The notes: generated from the sequence alone by a model not told the origin. DNA of 34,157 nt from Acidimicrobiaceae bacterium (GCA_028820455.1 JAPPJC010000034.1:1-34157); one strand, 5' to 3'; shown: positions 24,288-32,587, counted from the stretch's first letter. A program made the numbers and translations.

Positions 24288-26930
24288 ATGGAATTCATGA
24301 CCGCCGCTGAGGTGCGTAAAACTTTTGTCGATTTTTTCGTTGATCGTGGTCATGTTCCTGCAGCTTCATCCAGTTTGATACCCAACGACCCTTCGCTGTT
24401 GTTCACTGTAGCCGGGATGGTTCCGTTCAAGTCTTATTTCGTGGGCGAAGAAGCCCCTCCTTTCAAAAGAGCTGTGAGTATCCAAAAATGTGTTCGAGCT
24501 GGAGGTAAACACAACGACTTAGAGGAAGTAGGACGCACATCCCGCCACCTTACGTTCTTTGAAATGCTTGGGAATTTCAGTTTCGGTGACTATTTCAAGA
24601 CGGATGCCATCCTATGGGCTTGGCAGCTTGTTACCGAAAAGTTCGGGTTAGACCCGAATCGTCTCTGGGTGACAGTGCATCACAGTGACGATGAAGCCGC
24701 AGACATTTGGCATCGTCAGGTGGGTGTACCCGAAGAACGCATACAACGTTTGGATGAGGACAACTTTTGGCGGATGGCGGATGTTGGGCCTTGTGGCCCT
24801 TGTTCGGAAATTTTTTGGGACAAAGGGCCGGATTATGGTGCTTCCGGTGGACCGGCTCACGGCGATGAGGACCGTTACGTAGAAATCTGGAATCTGGTGT
24901 TCATGCAGTTTGAAACCACCTCGGACGGCTCTGAGATACCCCTGCCCAAACCTTCTATCGACACTGGCATGGGTTTGGAACGTACAGTCTCGGTATTGCA
25001 GGGGGTTGACTCGGTGTGGGAGACCGATGAATTCGTGACACTCCTCGAAGCGATCCAGCGTATCACCGGTGTAAAGCTTGGCGTTGAGGAAAACAGTGAC
25101 ACTTCTCTGCGAATCCTTGCGGACCATGCCCGTTCTACCTCGATGCTGATATCTGACGGGGTTTTCCCGTCCAACGAGAATCGTGGCTACGTTTTGAGGC
25201 GCATAATCCGTCGAGCGGCTCGCCATGCTTGGATGCTGGGTGTTGAACGGCCGGTCATGGCGGAAATAGTAGACCGAACCGTGGAAGTCATGGGGCTGGC
25301 CTGGTCGGATTTAAAAGCGAATCATCAATACGTGCGTGATGTGATTGACCGTGAAGAGAAACGCTTTCTCGAAACTTTACGTGTGGGACAGTCGATACTC
25401 GATGAACGTCTTTCTCTGTTGAATTCAGGCGATCAACTTAGCGGCGACACCGCATTCTTGTTGCACGACACTTACGGATTGCCATTGGAAGTAACCGTGG
25501 AAATAGCTTCTGGGAAGGGTGTCAGTGTAGATTTGGAAGGTTTCAGAACAGAGATGAAACAGCAGCAGCGTCGAGCCAAAAGCGCACGTAAAACTGTAGA
25601 TGCGGGTGATGCGTCACTTCTGGTTTCTTTGGTATCCGAGTTCGGCACAACCGAGTTCACCGGCAGAGCGGAGTTAACCTCGCAAGCCCGAGTGTTGTAC
25701 GTGTCTGAAGATCGGGTGGTGCTCGATCGCACACCTTTTTACGCCGAAAGCGGAGGACAAATCGGTGACACAGGCGAGATCCACTGTGAAGCCACAGGGG
25801 CTCGGGTGCGTGTGGTCGACACTTTCTACGGATTGCCAGGCTTATACGTACACAGAATAGAACCAGTGAAAACCGACAGCACTGACAGCAGCAGCAAACA
25901 GAATCAGGATGCACCACATGACAGCTTGAAAGTCGGCGGAGTGTTGAATGTCGGCGATGTGGTAACAGCTTCCGTAGACGCTGAGCGTCGCGCTGCGATA
26001 CGCCGCAGTCATACTGGCACGCACATTCTGCACTGGGCTTTGCGTGACGTTCTTGGAACTCATGCCAAGCAGCAGGGGTCTTGGGTAGGCCCCGATCGTT
26101 TGCGCTTCGATTTCAGTCACTACGAATCCCTTACCGAAGTTCAAATCAAAGAAGTGGAGGACCTGGTCAACAATCAGGTTCTGCTCAACGATTCATGCCG
26201 ACATTTCGAAACGACTATGGGCCACGCCCAACAGCTTGGGGCTATAGCGTTCTTCGGAGACAAATACGGTGACACGGTGAGGGTTTTGGAGGCAGGCAGG
26301 CATTCAGTGGAACTATGCGGTGGTACTCATGTTAAAGCTTTGGGAGACATTGGTGCAGTGCGCATTGTGGCGGAGTCGTCGATCGGTGCCAACATACGAA
26401 GAGTAGAAGCCATTACAGGACTGGCCACAGTGGAACTGCTTCGTGATCAACATGCTCTGCTCAACGACGCTGCTCGGGCTTTGAGTGTGCCGCCTGCAGA
26501 TCTGGTGACCGGTATTGCCAGCCGTAAAGCTGAGCTTAAGCAGTTGCGCAAAGAGACCTCAGAGCTGCGTCGCAAACTGGCGTTGAGTCGAACCGAGGAA
26601 CTAGTAGCTGCCGCTTGTGATGGCGTGGTTGTGGCTCGTATCGACAACATCGATAGAGTGACCTTGCGTGATCTTGCTCTAGCGGTACGTGACCATGAAA
26701 ACGTCAAGGCTGCAGTGTTAGGATGCGCACTTCCAACAGGAGGAGCTGCCCTGGTTGCTGCTGTTACCGCGGACAGCGTCTTCAATGCCGGTGTTCTCAT
26801 ATCTGAAGCCAAGAAAACCATCGGAGGTGGGGGTAAGCCATCCCCCGACCTGGCTACTGCTGGAGGTCGCAACGCTGAACGTTTAGACGAAGCATTGGAC
26901 CAGGTTCGCTCCACTGCTGCGATCAACTGA
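24288..26930 (+). CDS. alaS: Alanyl-tRNA synthetase
   Basis: 880 residues, standard length. It charges tRNA-Ala and edits mischarged Ser/Gly. The catalytic core starts TAAEVRKTFVDFFVDRGH, with CVRAGGKHNDLEEVGRTSRHLTFFEMLGNFSFGDYF and the CGPCSEIFWD loop. The editing domain zinc ligands are present: H575 and H579 in HTGTH, and C677 and H681 in CGGTH. The C-terminal DHHA1 domain contains the glycine-rich loop IGGGGKPSPDLATAGG. ATG 24288 has AGAGGG 7 nt upstream; ATG 24297 has TAGGA at 10 nt and is an alternative. It heads the alaS-ruvX-mltG-aroE operon. Confidence 0.97.
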   Translation: MEFMTAAEVRKTFVDFFVDRGHVPAASSSLIPNDPSLLFTVAGMVPFKSYFVGEEAPPFKRAVSIQKCVRAGGKHNDLEEVGRTSRHLTFFEMLGNFSFGDYFKTDAILWAWQLVTEKFGLDPNRLWVTVHHSDDEAADIWHRQVGVPEERIQRLDEDNFWRMADVGPCGPCSEIFWDKGPDYGASGGPAHGDEDRYVEIWNLVFMQFETTSDGSEIPLPKPSIDTGMGLERTVSVLQGVDSVWETDEFVTLLEAIQRITGVKLGVEENSDTSLRILADHARSTSMLISDGVFPSNENRGYVLRRIIRRAARHAWMLGVERPVMAEIVDRTVEVMGLAWSDLKANHQYVRDVIDREEKRFLETLRVGQSILDERLSLLNSGDQLSGDTAFLLHDTYGLPLEVTVEIASGKGVSVDLEGFRTEMKQQQRRAKSARKTVDAGDASLLVSLVSEFGTTEFTGRAELTSQARVLYVSEDRVVLDRTPFYAESGGQIGDTGEIHCEATGARVRVVDTFYGLPGLYVHRIEPVKTDSTDSSSKQNQDAPHDSLKVGGVLNVGDVVTASVDAERRAAIRRSHTGTHILHWALRDVLGTHAKQQGSWVGPDRLRFDFSHYESLTEVQIKEVEDLVNNQVLLNDSCRHFETTMGHAQQLGAIAFFGDKYGDTVRVLEAGRHSVELCGGTHVKALGDIGAVRIVAESSIGANIRRVEAITGLATVELLRDQHALLNDAARALSVPPADLVTGIASRKAELKQLRKETSELRRKLALSRTEELVAAACDGVVVARIDNIDRVTLRDLALAVRDHENVKAAVLGCALPTGGAALVAAVTADSVFNAGVLISEAKKTIGGGGKPSPDLATAGGRNAERLDEALDQVRSTAAIN

Positions 26931-26974
26931 GAATATGCGTGCACTTGGGCTTGAATATGCGTGCACTTGGGCTT
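26931..26974. repeat. 22-bp exact tandem duplication over the ruvX start codon
   Basis: GAATATGCGTGCACTTGGGCTT is repeated at 26931-26952 and 26953-26974, starting directly after the alaS TGA. It makes two ATGs, at 26935 and 26957. Because 22 is not a multiple of three, the first is out of frame with ruvX. Confidence 0.97.
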
Positions 26975-27415
26975 GACTTAGGGTCACGCAGGGTTGGAGT
27001 GGCTATCTGTGGCTCAGATGCTCGTGTGGCGGTTCCCATGACCACATTACTTCGCAATCCACGTAACAGCGCAGGTGACAGAAAAACCGATTTTATCAGT
27101 GAGATCGCAAAACTAGTGCGAGACCGCAAAATTGACGTTGTAGTGGTCGGGTTGCCTTTGTCGCTTTCCGGCCGTGCAGGGTCTGCTGCTGCGGGTGCGC
27201 GTTCTGTGATCCGCCAACTTCGCCGGTCTGTGGGTGTTCCGATAGTTGCTTGGGATGAGCGTTTAACCACGGCTAGTGCTGAACGTATCCTCATGTCGCG
27301 AGGTCTTCCCAGTGTGAAACGGCGTAAAGTGGTTGATCAGCTAGCTGCTACGGTGATTTTGCAGGCATGGCTGGAAGCAGGTATGCCAATGACGGGCCAA
27401 GCGGTTGCGGAATGA
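26957..27415 (+). CDS. ruvX: Putative pre-16S rRNA nuclease / Holliday junction resolvase-like RuvX (YqgF)
   Basis: 152 residues from ATG 26957 (MRALGLDLGSRRVGVA), the family's usual N-terminus. RNase-H-like motifs are present: D in GLDLGSRRVGVA, VVVGLPLSLSG, WDERLTT and VDQLAATVILQAWLE. The family is needed for 16S rRNA 5' end maturation. The track ORF's earlier GTG 26939 is discarded because it only reads through the duplicated segment. An upstream 13-codon ORF from ATG 26935 ends at 26976, overlapping this start out of frame. No ribosome site lies in front of 26957, so initiation may depend on reinitiation or coupling. Confidence 0.93.
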   Translation: MRALGLDLGSRRVGVAICGSDARVAVPMTTLLRNPRNSAGDRKTDFISEIAKLVRDRKIDVVVVGLPLSLSGRAGSAAAGARSVIRQLRRSVGVPIVAWDERLTTASAERILMSRGLPSVKRRKVVDQLAATVILQAWLEAGMPMTGQAVAE

Positions 27416-27464
27416 ACGATAGGCGACATGACAAGGCACCGGTTGTTTCGCTGGTATTACTTCG

Positions 27465-28907
27465 ATGACGCGCAATACCAACAAGCCTGAACGCCGTCTG
27501 CTGGGTTTTCTTGTTGGTGCCTCACCACAAGGCAAACCACCGAGGTCTCAGCCGCGGGGTGCGGAGCCTGTGAAGTCTTATCCACCACCGAGGTCTCAGC
27601 CGCGGGGTGCGGAGCCTGTGAAGTCTTATCCACCACCGAGGTCTCAGCCGCGGCCAACCTTTCAGCCCGCCGCGGACGTCGAGCATCGAAGTGCTGTTGC
27701 TGTCACTGGTGTTGCACCGGAACTTGATGACGGGGTTGATCCAGCCTATGATGCAGTCGACCGCAACTGGGTGCGGTACCGGCCACGCTGGGGTAGTTTG
27801 CCACGTCTGTTGTTGTTCGTGTGCGTGCTGTTAGCTTCCGTGTTTTGGGGTCGAGCCCGTATCTACAAGTGGGTCGACGAGCAAATCCACCCTGATGGCA
27901 TTAAAGATTCGGTCGAATACACTGTGGTGCCCGGTGCTTCTGTCAATGATGTGGCGACTGGACTCCATTCCGCTGGGATTATCGGCAACGCAACCGTTTT
28001 CAGGTATTGGTTGCGCTGCGAAGGCGAGCTTTCCATCAGTCGGTTCCTGACCTGCGATGCGGATACACCGATAAGAGCAGGCGACTACGAATTCACCACC
28101 AACATGGATTTTGAGAGTGCTTTGAACGTATTGCTGGAAGGTCCGGTGTCGTCTGACCCTGAAGTGTTAGCCACTATAACCATTCCGGAAGGTTTACGTT
28201 GGAGCGAGACGATGGAGATATTATTGCGGCAAAACCCTTCTTTCAACCGAAAAGAACTTGAGGCAGCCTTCGTTTCCCTAGTAGACGAGTCCGATTATCT
28301 TCCCGAAGACACTGAACATCCCACACTGGAGGGCTTATTGTTTCCAGCTACTTATGACATCCCTATCTCTGGTAGGGGACTTACCGATGAATACGGCTTT
28401 CTGCGCCGCCTAGTCAGAGAGTTCAACCGGCGTTTCAGCAATCTGTTGACAGAGAACTCGGGGTTGTCTCCCGAGTTGCAGGACCTCGGTTTACGGCCTT
28501 ATGACATCGTCGTTGTCGCCAGTCTTATCGAGGAGGAGGCTTTGGTCAGTGAGGATCGTCCTAAGATAGCGCGTGTCATTTATAACCGTTTAGCGGTTGA
28601 CGAGTATCTGGGCATCGATGCTTCCGTATGTTACGCGTCCAACAAACCTTGCCTTGAATTGACCACTGAAGATCTTAGAAGAGAATCGCCTTGGAATACG
28701 CGTGTGGTGAAGGGCTTGCCTCCCACTCCGATCTCAGCACCCAGTGAGGCGTCATTGCAAGCTGCCTTGCAACCAGCCGAGGGCGATTGGTTGTTTTACG
28801 TGCTCACCGACGCTGGTGGGGTGAAAGGGGCGCACCATTTTTCGTTGACTATTCAAGAACACAACGAGCAAGTACAAGTATGCCGCGAAATGGGATACTG
28901 CGGATGA
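27465..28907 (+). CDS. mltG: Endolytic murein transglycosylase MltG (YceG-like)
   Basis: 480 residues. MltG cuts nascent peptidoglycan strands and sets glycan chain length. It has a long proline-rich cytoplasmic N-terminus (1-110), one membrane helix (about 112-128, LPRLLLFVCVLLASVFW), a LysM-like region (VEYTVVPGASVNDVA) and the YceG domain. The catalytic Glu is E356 in VASLIEEEA. Supporting motifs are RVIYNRL, SPWNTRVVKGLPPTPIS and AHHFSLTIQEHN. The cytoplasmic arm holds a 16-residue repeat (PRSQPRGAEPVKSYPP, about 2.4 copies) of unknown role. Its stop overlaps the aroE start in ATGA, so the two are translationally coupled. Confidence 0.94.
   Translation: MTRNTNKPERRLLGFLVGASPQGKPPRSQPRGAEPVKSYPPPRSQPRGAEPVKSYPPPRSQPRPTFQPAADVEHRSAVAVTGVAPELDDGVDPAYDAVDRNWVRYRPRWGSLPRLLLFVCVLLASVFWGRARIYKWVDEQIHPDGIKDSVEYTVVPGASVNDVATGLHSAGIIGNATVFRYWLRCEGELSISRFLTCDADTPIRAGDYEFTTNMDFESALNVLLEGPVSSDPEVLATITIPEGLRWSETMEILLRQNPSFNRKELEAAFVSLVDESDYLPEDTEHPTLEGLLFPATYDIPISGRGLTDEYGFLRRLVREFNRRFSNLLTENSGLSPELQDLGLRPYDIVVVASLIEEEALVSEDRPKIARVIYNRLAVDEYLGIDASVCYASNKPCLELTTEDLRRESPWNTRVVKGLPPTPISAPSEASLQAALQPAEGDWLFYVLTDAGGVKGAHHFSLTIQEHNEQVQVCREMGYCG
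27537..27653. repeat. 48-bp tandem repeat in mltG, about 2.4 copies
   Basis: Units begin at about 27537, 27585 and 27633 and appear identical at nucleotide level over the full copies. They encode a 16-residue Pro/Arg/Ser unit in frame. Nucleotide identity suggests recent expansion or homogenisation. Confidence 0.95.
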
Positions 28908-29722
28908 GCCCGAGAAACCCTTCACGGATAGCAGCTGTGATTGGCTACCCGGTAAGTCATTCCCGCTCTCCGGCTATCCACAACGCCGCATTCGAAATTA
29001 CTGGTCTTGACTGGTTTTACACTTATTTTGAAGTGCCGGCAGGTTCCGGGGCAGCGGCCTTGGACGCGATGCGCACATTGAATCTTGGCGGCTTGTCAGT
29101 GACCATGCCCCTGAAACCGGAAGCAGCTGCCGCAGCCGACATGATGGACGACGAGGTAGCCGCATTGGGGGTCGCTAATTGCATAGTACCGGTAGCCGGT
29201 AAGAAGCTTCGAGCTGCCAACACGGACAGCTACGGCTTTGTGGCAGGTCTGAAAGCCGATGCGGGTATCACCCCTGCAGGCCGTAGTGTGCTTATACTCG
29301 GCGGGGGTGGGGCAGCCCGTGCTATCGCCTGGGGGGTCGCATCTGCAGGTGCAGAATCGGTGATCGTGGCCAATCGTACCCCTACTGCAGCAGAAGAGAC
29401 CGCTGCTTTAGCAGGCTCGGTGGGTCGTGTAGGTAGCCACAAGGATGTTCGTTCAGCCGACATAGTGGTAAACGCGACTTCAGTGGGTATGGGCTCCGAC
29501 GGGTCTGTGCCCTGCGATCCTGACTTGCTGCAAACTGGCCAGGTGGCAGTTGATATTGTGTACGAGCCTTTGGAGACCGCATGGTTGTGTGCACTGCGAT
29601 CACGTAATGTTGAGGCTCATGGCGGGTTGTCGATGCTTGTGTATCAAGCAGCACGGGCTTTCACCTTGTGGACAGACAAGCCGGCACCTGTGGAGGCAAT
29701 GCGCAAAGCCGCGCTTGGTTAG
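28904..29722 (+). CDS. aroE: Shikimate dehydrogenase
   Basis: 272 residues from ATG 28904, chosen because it overlaps the mltG stop (ATGA) and gives MSPRNPSRIAAVIGYPVSHSRSP. The track ORF start 28787 lies inside mltG. It catalyses NADPH-dependent reduction of 3-dehydroshikimate in aromatic amino-acid synthesis. The shikimate-binding SHSRSP, catalytic K71 (SVTMPLK) and D108 (NTDSYGF) are present, along with the nucleotide loop ILGGGGAARA, NRTP and NATSVGM. Last gene of the alaS operon. Degenerate copies of its last codons recur downstream. Confidence 0.95.
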   Translation: MSPRNPSRIAAVIGYPVSHSRSPAIHNAAFEITGLDWFYTYFEVPAGSGAAALDAMRTLNLGGLSVTMPLKPEAAAAADMMDDEVAALGVANCIVPVAGKKLRAANTDSYGFVAGLKADAGITPAGRSVLILGGGGAARAIAWGVASAGAESVIVANRTPTAAEETAALAGSVGRVGSHKDVRSADIVVNATSVGMGSDGSVPCDPDLLQTGQVAVDIVYEPLETAWLCALRSRNVEAHGGLSMLVYQAARAFTLWTDKPAPVEAMRKAALG

Positions 29723-30055
29723 TGCCATGGGGTGGGGTGTGCCATGCGGTGCATCCGATATGGGGGGGGGGCGGCGAGCATACAGATTCTGACACTGACA
29801 TCAGAACCCACTAATAAGGTAAAGGGGGGTTGGGAAAGCACATTAGCATAGCCGCGCTTGGGTAGGTTAGCGCGAAGGCTAAGCTAGAAGCTCCCACCAG
29901 CCTCCATGTAGAAGTAGGGGTGATGTGTAAAGCTGCGCTTGGGTAGCGCGCTGCACCAGCCATTTTAAACTCATTCCAACTACTTGCACAGTCTCGCATT
30001 ATTGTAGTCATAAGCTACTATAGTATTTTTAAATACTTTTCAATAGTTTTCAAGG
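29723..30055 (+). other. 333-bp spacer with aroE-end-like repeats and a G10 tract
   Basis: No coding ORF is seen. The aroE tail AGCCGCGCTTGG (29707-29718) recurs at 29850-29861 and, with one change, at 29931-29942, each followed by TAG within a few bases. GTGCCATG occurs twice (29722-29745). A run of ten G is at 29762-29771. Near 30023-30038, AGTATTT-TT-AAATACT forms a short AT hairpin just before the prepilin peptidase gene. Confidence 0.7.
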
Positions 30056-31063
30056 TTGGTTGTGCTTGTGTTGGTTTTGTCTGCGCAGCTGCTGCTGGTG
30101 TCGTTTGCAGGGCTGTGGCAAGAATCCTCAATTTTTCTGTTGTCATCAGGCTTAGTGGGTTTCGCTGTCGGGTGTTTTGCAGTGCGAATCGCAGACTGGT
30201 ACACGCTGCCTGCTTGTGACTGCACTAGGCAGGGGCACCACGCTTCTAAACCGCCTCGCCGGTTTCCTTCGACAGTTTCCAAGCGGGTTCTCACATGCTT
30301 AACTGTGTCTGCCCTTTTTGTTGCTGTGGCGGCACGTTTTGGTTTTGAATGGGAGGCGATACCACCGTTTTTGGCTGCTACCGCGCTAGTAGTGTTATCG
30401 CTGGTCGATCTGCGTTCTTATCGTCTGCCGGATGTTGTTGTGTTTACAGCTCTGGTTGTTGGTGCAGCTGTCATTTTCTTGTTGTCACTGTTCATTGGTG
30501 ATATCAGAGTACTACTGATAGTGGTTGCTGCTTCACTTGGATGCGCATTGCTCATGTCGCTTGTCTACGCGGTGAATCCTGGCGGGCTCGGATTCGGAGA
30601 CGTCAAACTGTCGCTGCTTTTAGGGTTACATCTTGGCTGGGTAGCAGCAACATTTCATCAGAGTTGGCTGGCAGCTGTCGTGCTTGTCTTACATGCTCTG
30701 TTGATCAGTAGTTGTGTGGGAGTGCTGATGGGCGTGGTAGTAGTAATGTTACGTCGTTTGGGTTATAACGTTTTGCCCGACCCGACCAAAACTGTGGTTT
30801 GCCCAAAACTTGCAGCAGCAGATAAGGCGATGACGATAAACACGAGGGCAAGCCGAATAGCATCGGGTCTAGCTGCGAATACTTCTCGCCACGCGATCCG
30901 TAGTAAGGCTAAAACTGCAACAGCGAACACTACAACAGACCAGGCTGTGGACACCGTGACAAGTCAACCCGTGGACACCGCGTTTCCATTTGGGCCTGCT
31001 CTCGCTGCTGGCACTTTGATAGCTGTTTTGTTCTCCGAAACCCTCCTAGACGCAATGCTATGA
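30056..31063 (+). CDS. Type IV prepilin peptidase (A24 family)
   Basis: 335 residues with about seven membrane segments. The two catalytic aspartates of A24 peptidases are present: D118 in VDLRSYRLPD and D182 in GFGDVKLS. It cleaves the leader of type IV pilin-like proteins at the inner face of the membrane. The N-terminal methyltransferase-type cysteine region is reduced to a CDC remnant (54-56), so N-methylation is doubtful. A hydrophilic stretch of about 60 residues (about 250-310) before the last helix is unusual. Track start TTG 30056; GTG 30062 is an alternative with AAGG upstream. No pilin or assembly genes are in the window. Confidence 0.85.
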   Translation: MVVLVLVLSAQLLLVSFAGLWQESSIFLLSSGLVGFAVGCFAVRIADWYTLPACDCTRQGHHASKPPRRFPSTVSKRVLTCLTVSALFVAVAARFGFEWEAIPPFLAATALVVLSLVDLRSYRLPDVVVFTALVVGAAVIFLLSLFIGDIRVLLIVVAASLGCALLMSLVYAVNPGGLGFGDVKLSLLLGLHLGWVAATFHQSWLAAVVLVLHALLISSCVGVLMGVVVVMLRRLGYNVLPDPTKTVVCPKLAAADKAMTINTRASRIASGLAANTSRHAIRSKAKTATANTTTDQAVDTVTSQPVDTAFPFGPALAAGTLIAVLFSETLLDAML

Positions 31064-31116
31064 GAATTCAAAATAGCCTAGACGTTGGAGTGCGCTAATG
31101 GCTGCATCTGGAGATG

Positions 31117-31524
31117 CTAGCTCAGAGATGGAGTGTCTTCAGTTATGACGTCTTCCTCTGTGAGTACGTCACCCCAGATGAGCCAGAGATCGCGTAGCCA
31201 CGGGTCGTCAAGACGGTTGTCATCCTTACCGAGTTCATAGAATCCTCGCAATTCAACCCCGACATTCCGGGCAGCTCCACCGAGAACATAAACGGTAGTC
31301 CGTATAACAGATCCAACCCCGACATTCCAGGCGGCTCTCTCAAGCATCTTGACGATCTTCTCTCCAGGGACTGTGATGATTGCGGGAAGTTCTTCCTCGG
31401 GCGTTGCCCCGGATGTATTTTCTTTCAGAGGGATGGAAATGGTCATCGTGCGTTCCTCCTCGGGTGTTGTTGGACGTGGCATTCTACTCGAAGAGCGGTG
31501 ATAGTCGTAAGTGGTGATAGTCAT
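31117..31524 (-). CDS. Hypothetical protein with internal repeats
   Basis: 135 residues from ATG 31524, chosen because GGAGAAG lies about 9 nt upstream on the minus strand; the track start at 31611 adds 29 residues. I do not recognise a family. The sequence shows pairs of related segments: TTPEEERTMTISI / ATPEEELPAIITV, and AAWNVGV / AARNVGV, the latter from a nucleotide repeat at about 31253 and 31313. The C-terminal third is acidic and Trp-rich (DDPWLRDLWLIWGDVL). No signal peptide or membrane helix is evident, so it is probably a small soluble protein. It lies alone between the prepilin peptidase gene and a transposase remnant. Confidence 0.55.
   Translation of the reverse strand: MTITTYDYHRSSSRMPRPTTPEEERTMTISIPLKENTSGATPEEELPAIITVPGEKIVKMLERAAWNVGVGSVIRTTVYVLGGAARNVGVELRGFYELGKDDNRLDDPWLRDLWLIWGDVLTEEDVITEDTPSLS
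31253..31336. repeat. 24-bp direct repeat inside the hypothetical ORF
   Basis: CAACCCCGACATTCCGGGCAGCTC-like copies start at about 31253 and 31313 (60-bp period, two mismatches). Being 20 codons apart in frame, they encode NVGV-containing repeats. Confidence 0.8.
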
Positions 31525-31728
31525 GACAAATTCTTCTCCAGTATACTCTAATCCAAATGTAGCTGAGAGGTGTGACAACACTAACCCGTATCTACTCTCG
31601 AAGTGTTTCAAGTATGTGATGGTGCAAAAGCTTGAACGTCAAGATTCAAGCTGTGACATTAATCTAGCTACAGCCAGCACATCCCTTTTGTGGCTCTTCA
31701 GATTTGCGGGTGGGCTTGGAGTTGGGGG

Positions 31729-32183
31729 TGTGGGATTCCTCGCTGTGATTGGCGGCCGGTGAACCATGCTGTGATGAGCTGGGGCAAAGCACTGTTGATA
31801 GCCGACACCGACAGGATCGGCGGGGTGCTGGCATTGGGGCTTGATGAGATTCTGTTCTGTCGCCGCGGTAGGTTCAAAAAACGATGCTGGGCGACCAGTA
31901 CGCGACCAGTACTGTGGAGCAGCTGGCAGAGGACTTACGGGACCCGGGCACACCGACAGAGATCAACAGGCTGGGCTGCACGCTGCAGCATTGGAGAACC
32001 CAGATCTCGAACTGGTATTATGCCCAGGTCAGCAACGGACCCACCGAAGCTGCGAACAACCTTTTGAAACGCATCAAACGCGTCGGTTCGCATTTCACGA
32101 ACTTCGGCGATTACCGTATCAGAATGCTGCTATAGGCAGGCAAACCCGACTGGAGCCTACTGGACACACTCACTCCTGTGTGA
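31729..32183 (+). pseudogene. ISL3-family transposase remnant (truncated, internally deleted, nonsense-mutated)
   Basis: Two separated parts of an ISL3-type transposase are readable. The first (frame of 31690) gives CDWRPVNHAVMSWG...DRIGGVLALGLDEILFCRRGRF, including the region of the first catalytic Asp in GLDE. The second, in another frame, gives TVEQLAEDLRD...QVSNGPTEAANNLLKRIKRVGS and NYRIR-type DYRIRMLL. The middle of the gene is missing. The join carries an exact 11-bp tandem duplication (31891-31912). A TAG at 32133-32135 stands where the family has Tyr; the frame then continues AGKPDWSLLDTLTPV to TGA 32183. No terminal inverted repeats or target duplications were found. Confidence 0.85.
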
Positions 32184-32357
32184 AATCCGCGCAGCTGCCA
32201 TAACAGCACACACCACTGAAACCTCGAAGGGTTCGCAGCAACCCCTCTCCGTGCTCCAGCACCGCAACAGGGCTCACCACTACCACTGACACCAAGACCT
32301 GATACCATTCCAAAGTCCGCCGGGGCCGCCTCAGAGCTGCCACAGGGGTTCTGCTGT

Positions 32358-32469
32358 GCATTCGATAACCGGATTCAAAGGCGTCTGTCACCCCCGAGCG
32401 ATTGAGTCGATCACCCTCGACCGTGAAGCGCATTCGATAACCGGATTCAAAGGCGTCTGCCACCCCCGA
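32358..32469. repeat. 40-bp direct repeat, period 72 bp
   Basis: Copies at 32358-32397 and 32430-32469 (GCATTCGATAACCGGATTCA...CCCCCGA) differ at one base. The 32 bp between are unique. The repeat is open on both strands: plus HSITGFKGVCHPR, minus GVTDAFESGYRM. Confidence 0.9.
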
Positions 32470-32587
32470 CTCCACCCTCAAGTCCGAAGAACCGGTAATT
32501 CATCACATCTACATCATACGCGGAATTCAAAGACGTGCTAGGTGTCATCTGCTGGAGATGGCTGGCCCCGCTTGCTGAGTAAATATT

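Noticed and set aside
24648-25226. 192-codon minus-strand ORF inside alaS
   Set aside because: It is antisense to conserved AlaRS coding sequence; no family motifs or ribosome site.
28787-28903. Track start of aroE 39 codons upstream
   Set aside because: This part overlaps conserved mltG codons; the ATG at 28904 overlapping the mltG stop gives the normal AroE N-terminus.
31253-31336. Two 24-bp repeats separated by 36 bp look like a minimal CRISPR
   Set aside because: Only two copies, in frame within an ORF and encoding related peptide segments; no cas genes or further repeats.
31884-32135. 83-codon ORF as an independent small gene
   Set aside because: It is the C-terminal part of an ISL3 transposase joined out of frame to the N-terminal fragment.
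32358-32469. 40-bp repeats with a 32-bp spacer resemble a CRISPR unit pair
   Set aside because: Only two copies, not palindromic, with a decayed third trace of different spacing; no cas genes.
32170-32481. 103-codon minus-strand ORF with tandem GVTDAFESGYRM units
   Set aside because: The repetition is explained by the 72-bp DNA repeat, the repeat is open on both strands, and no ribosome site is seen.
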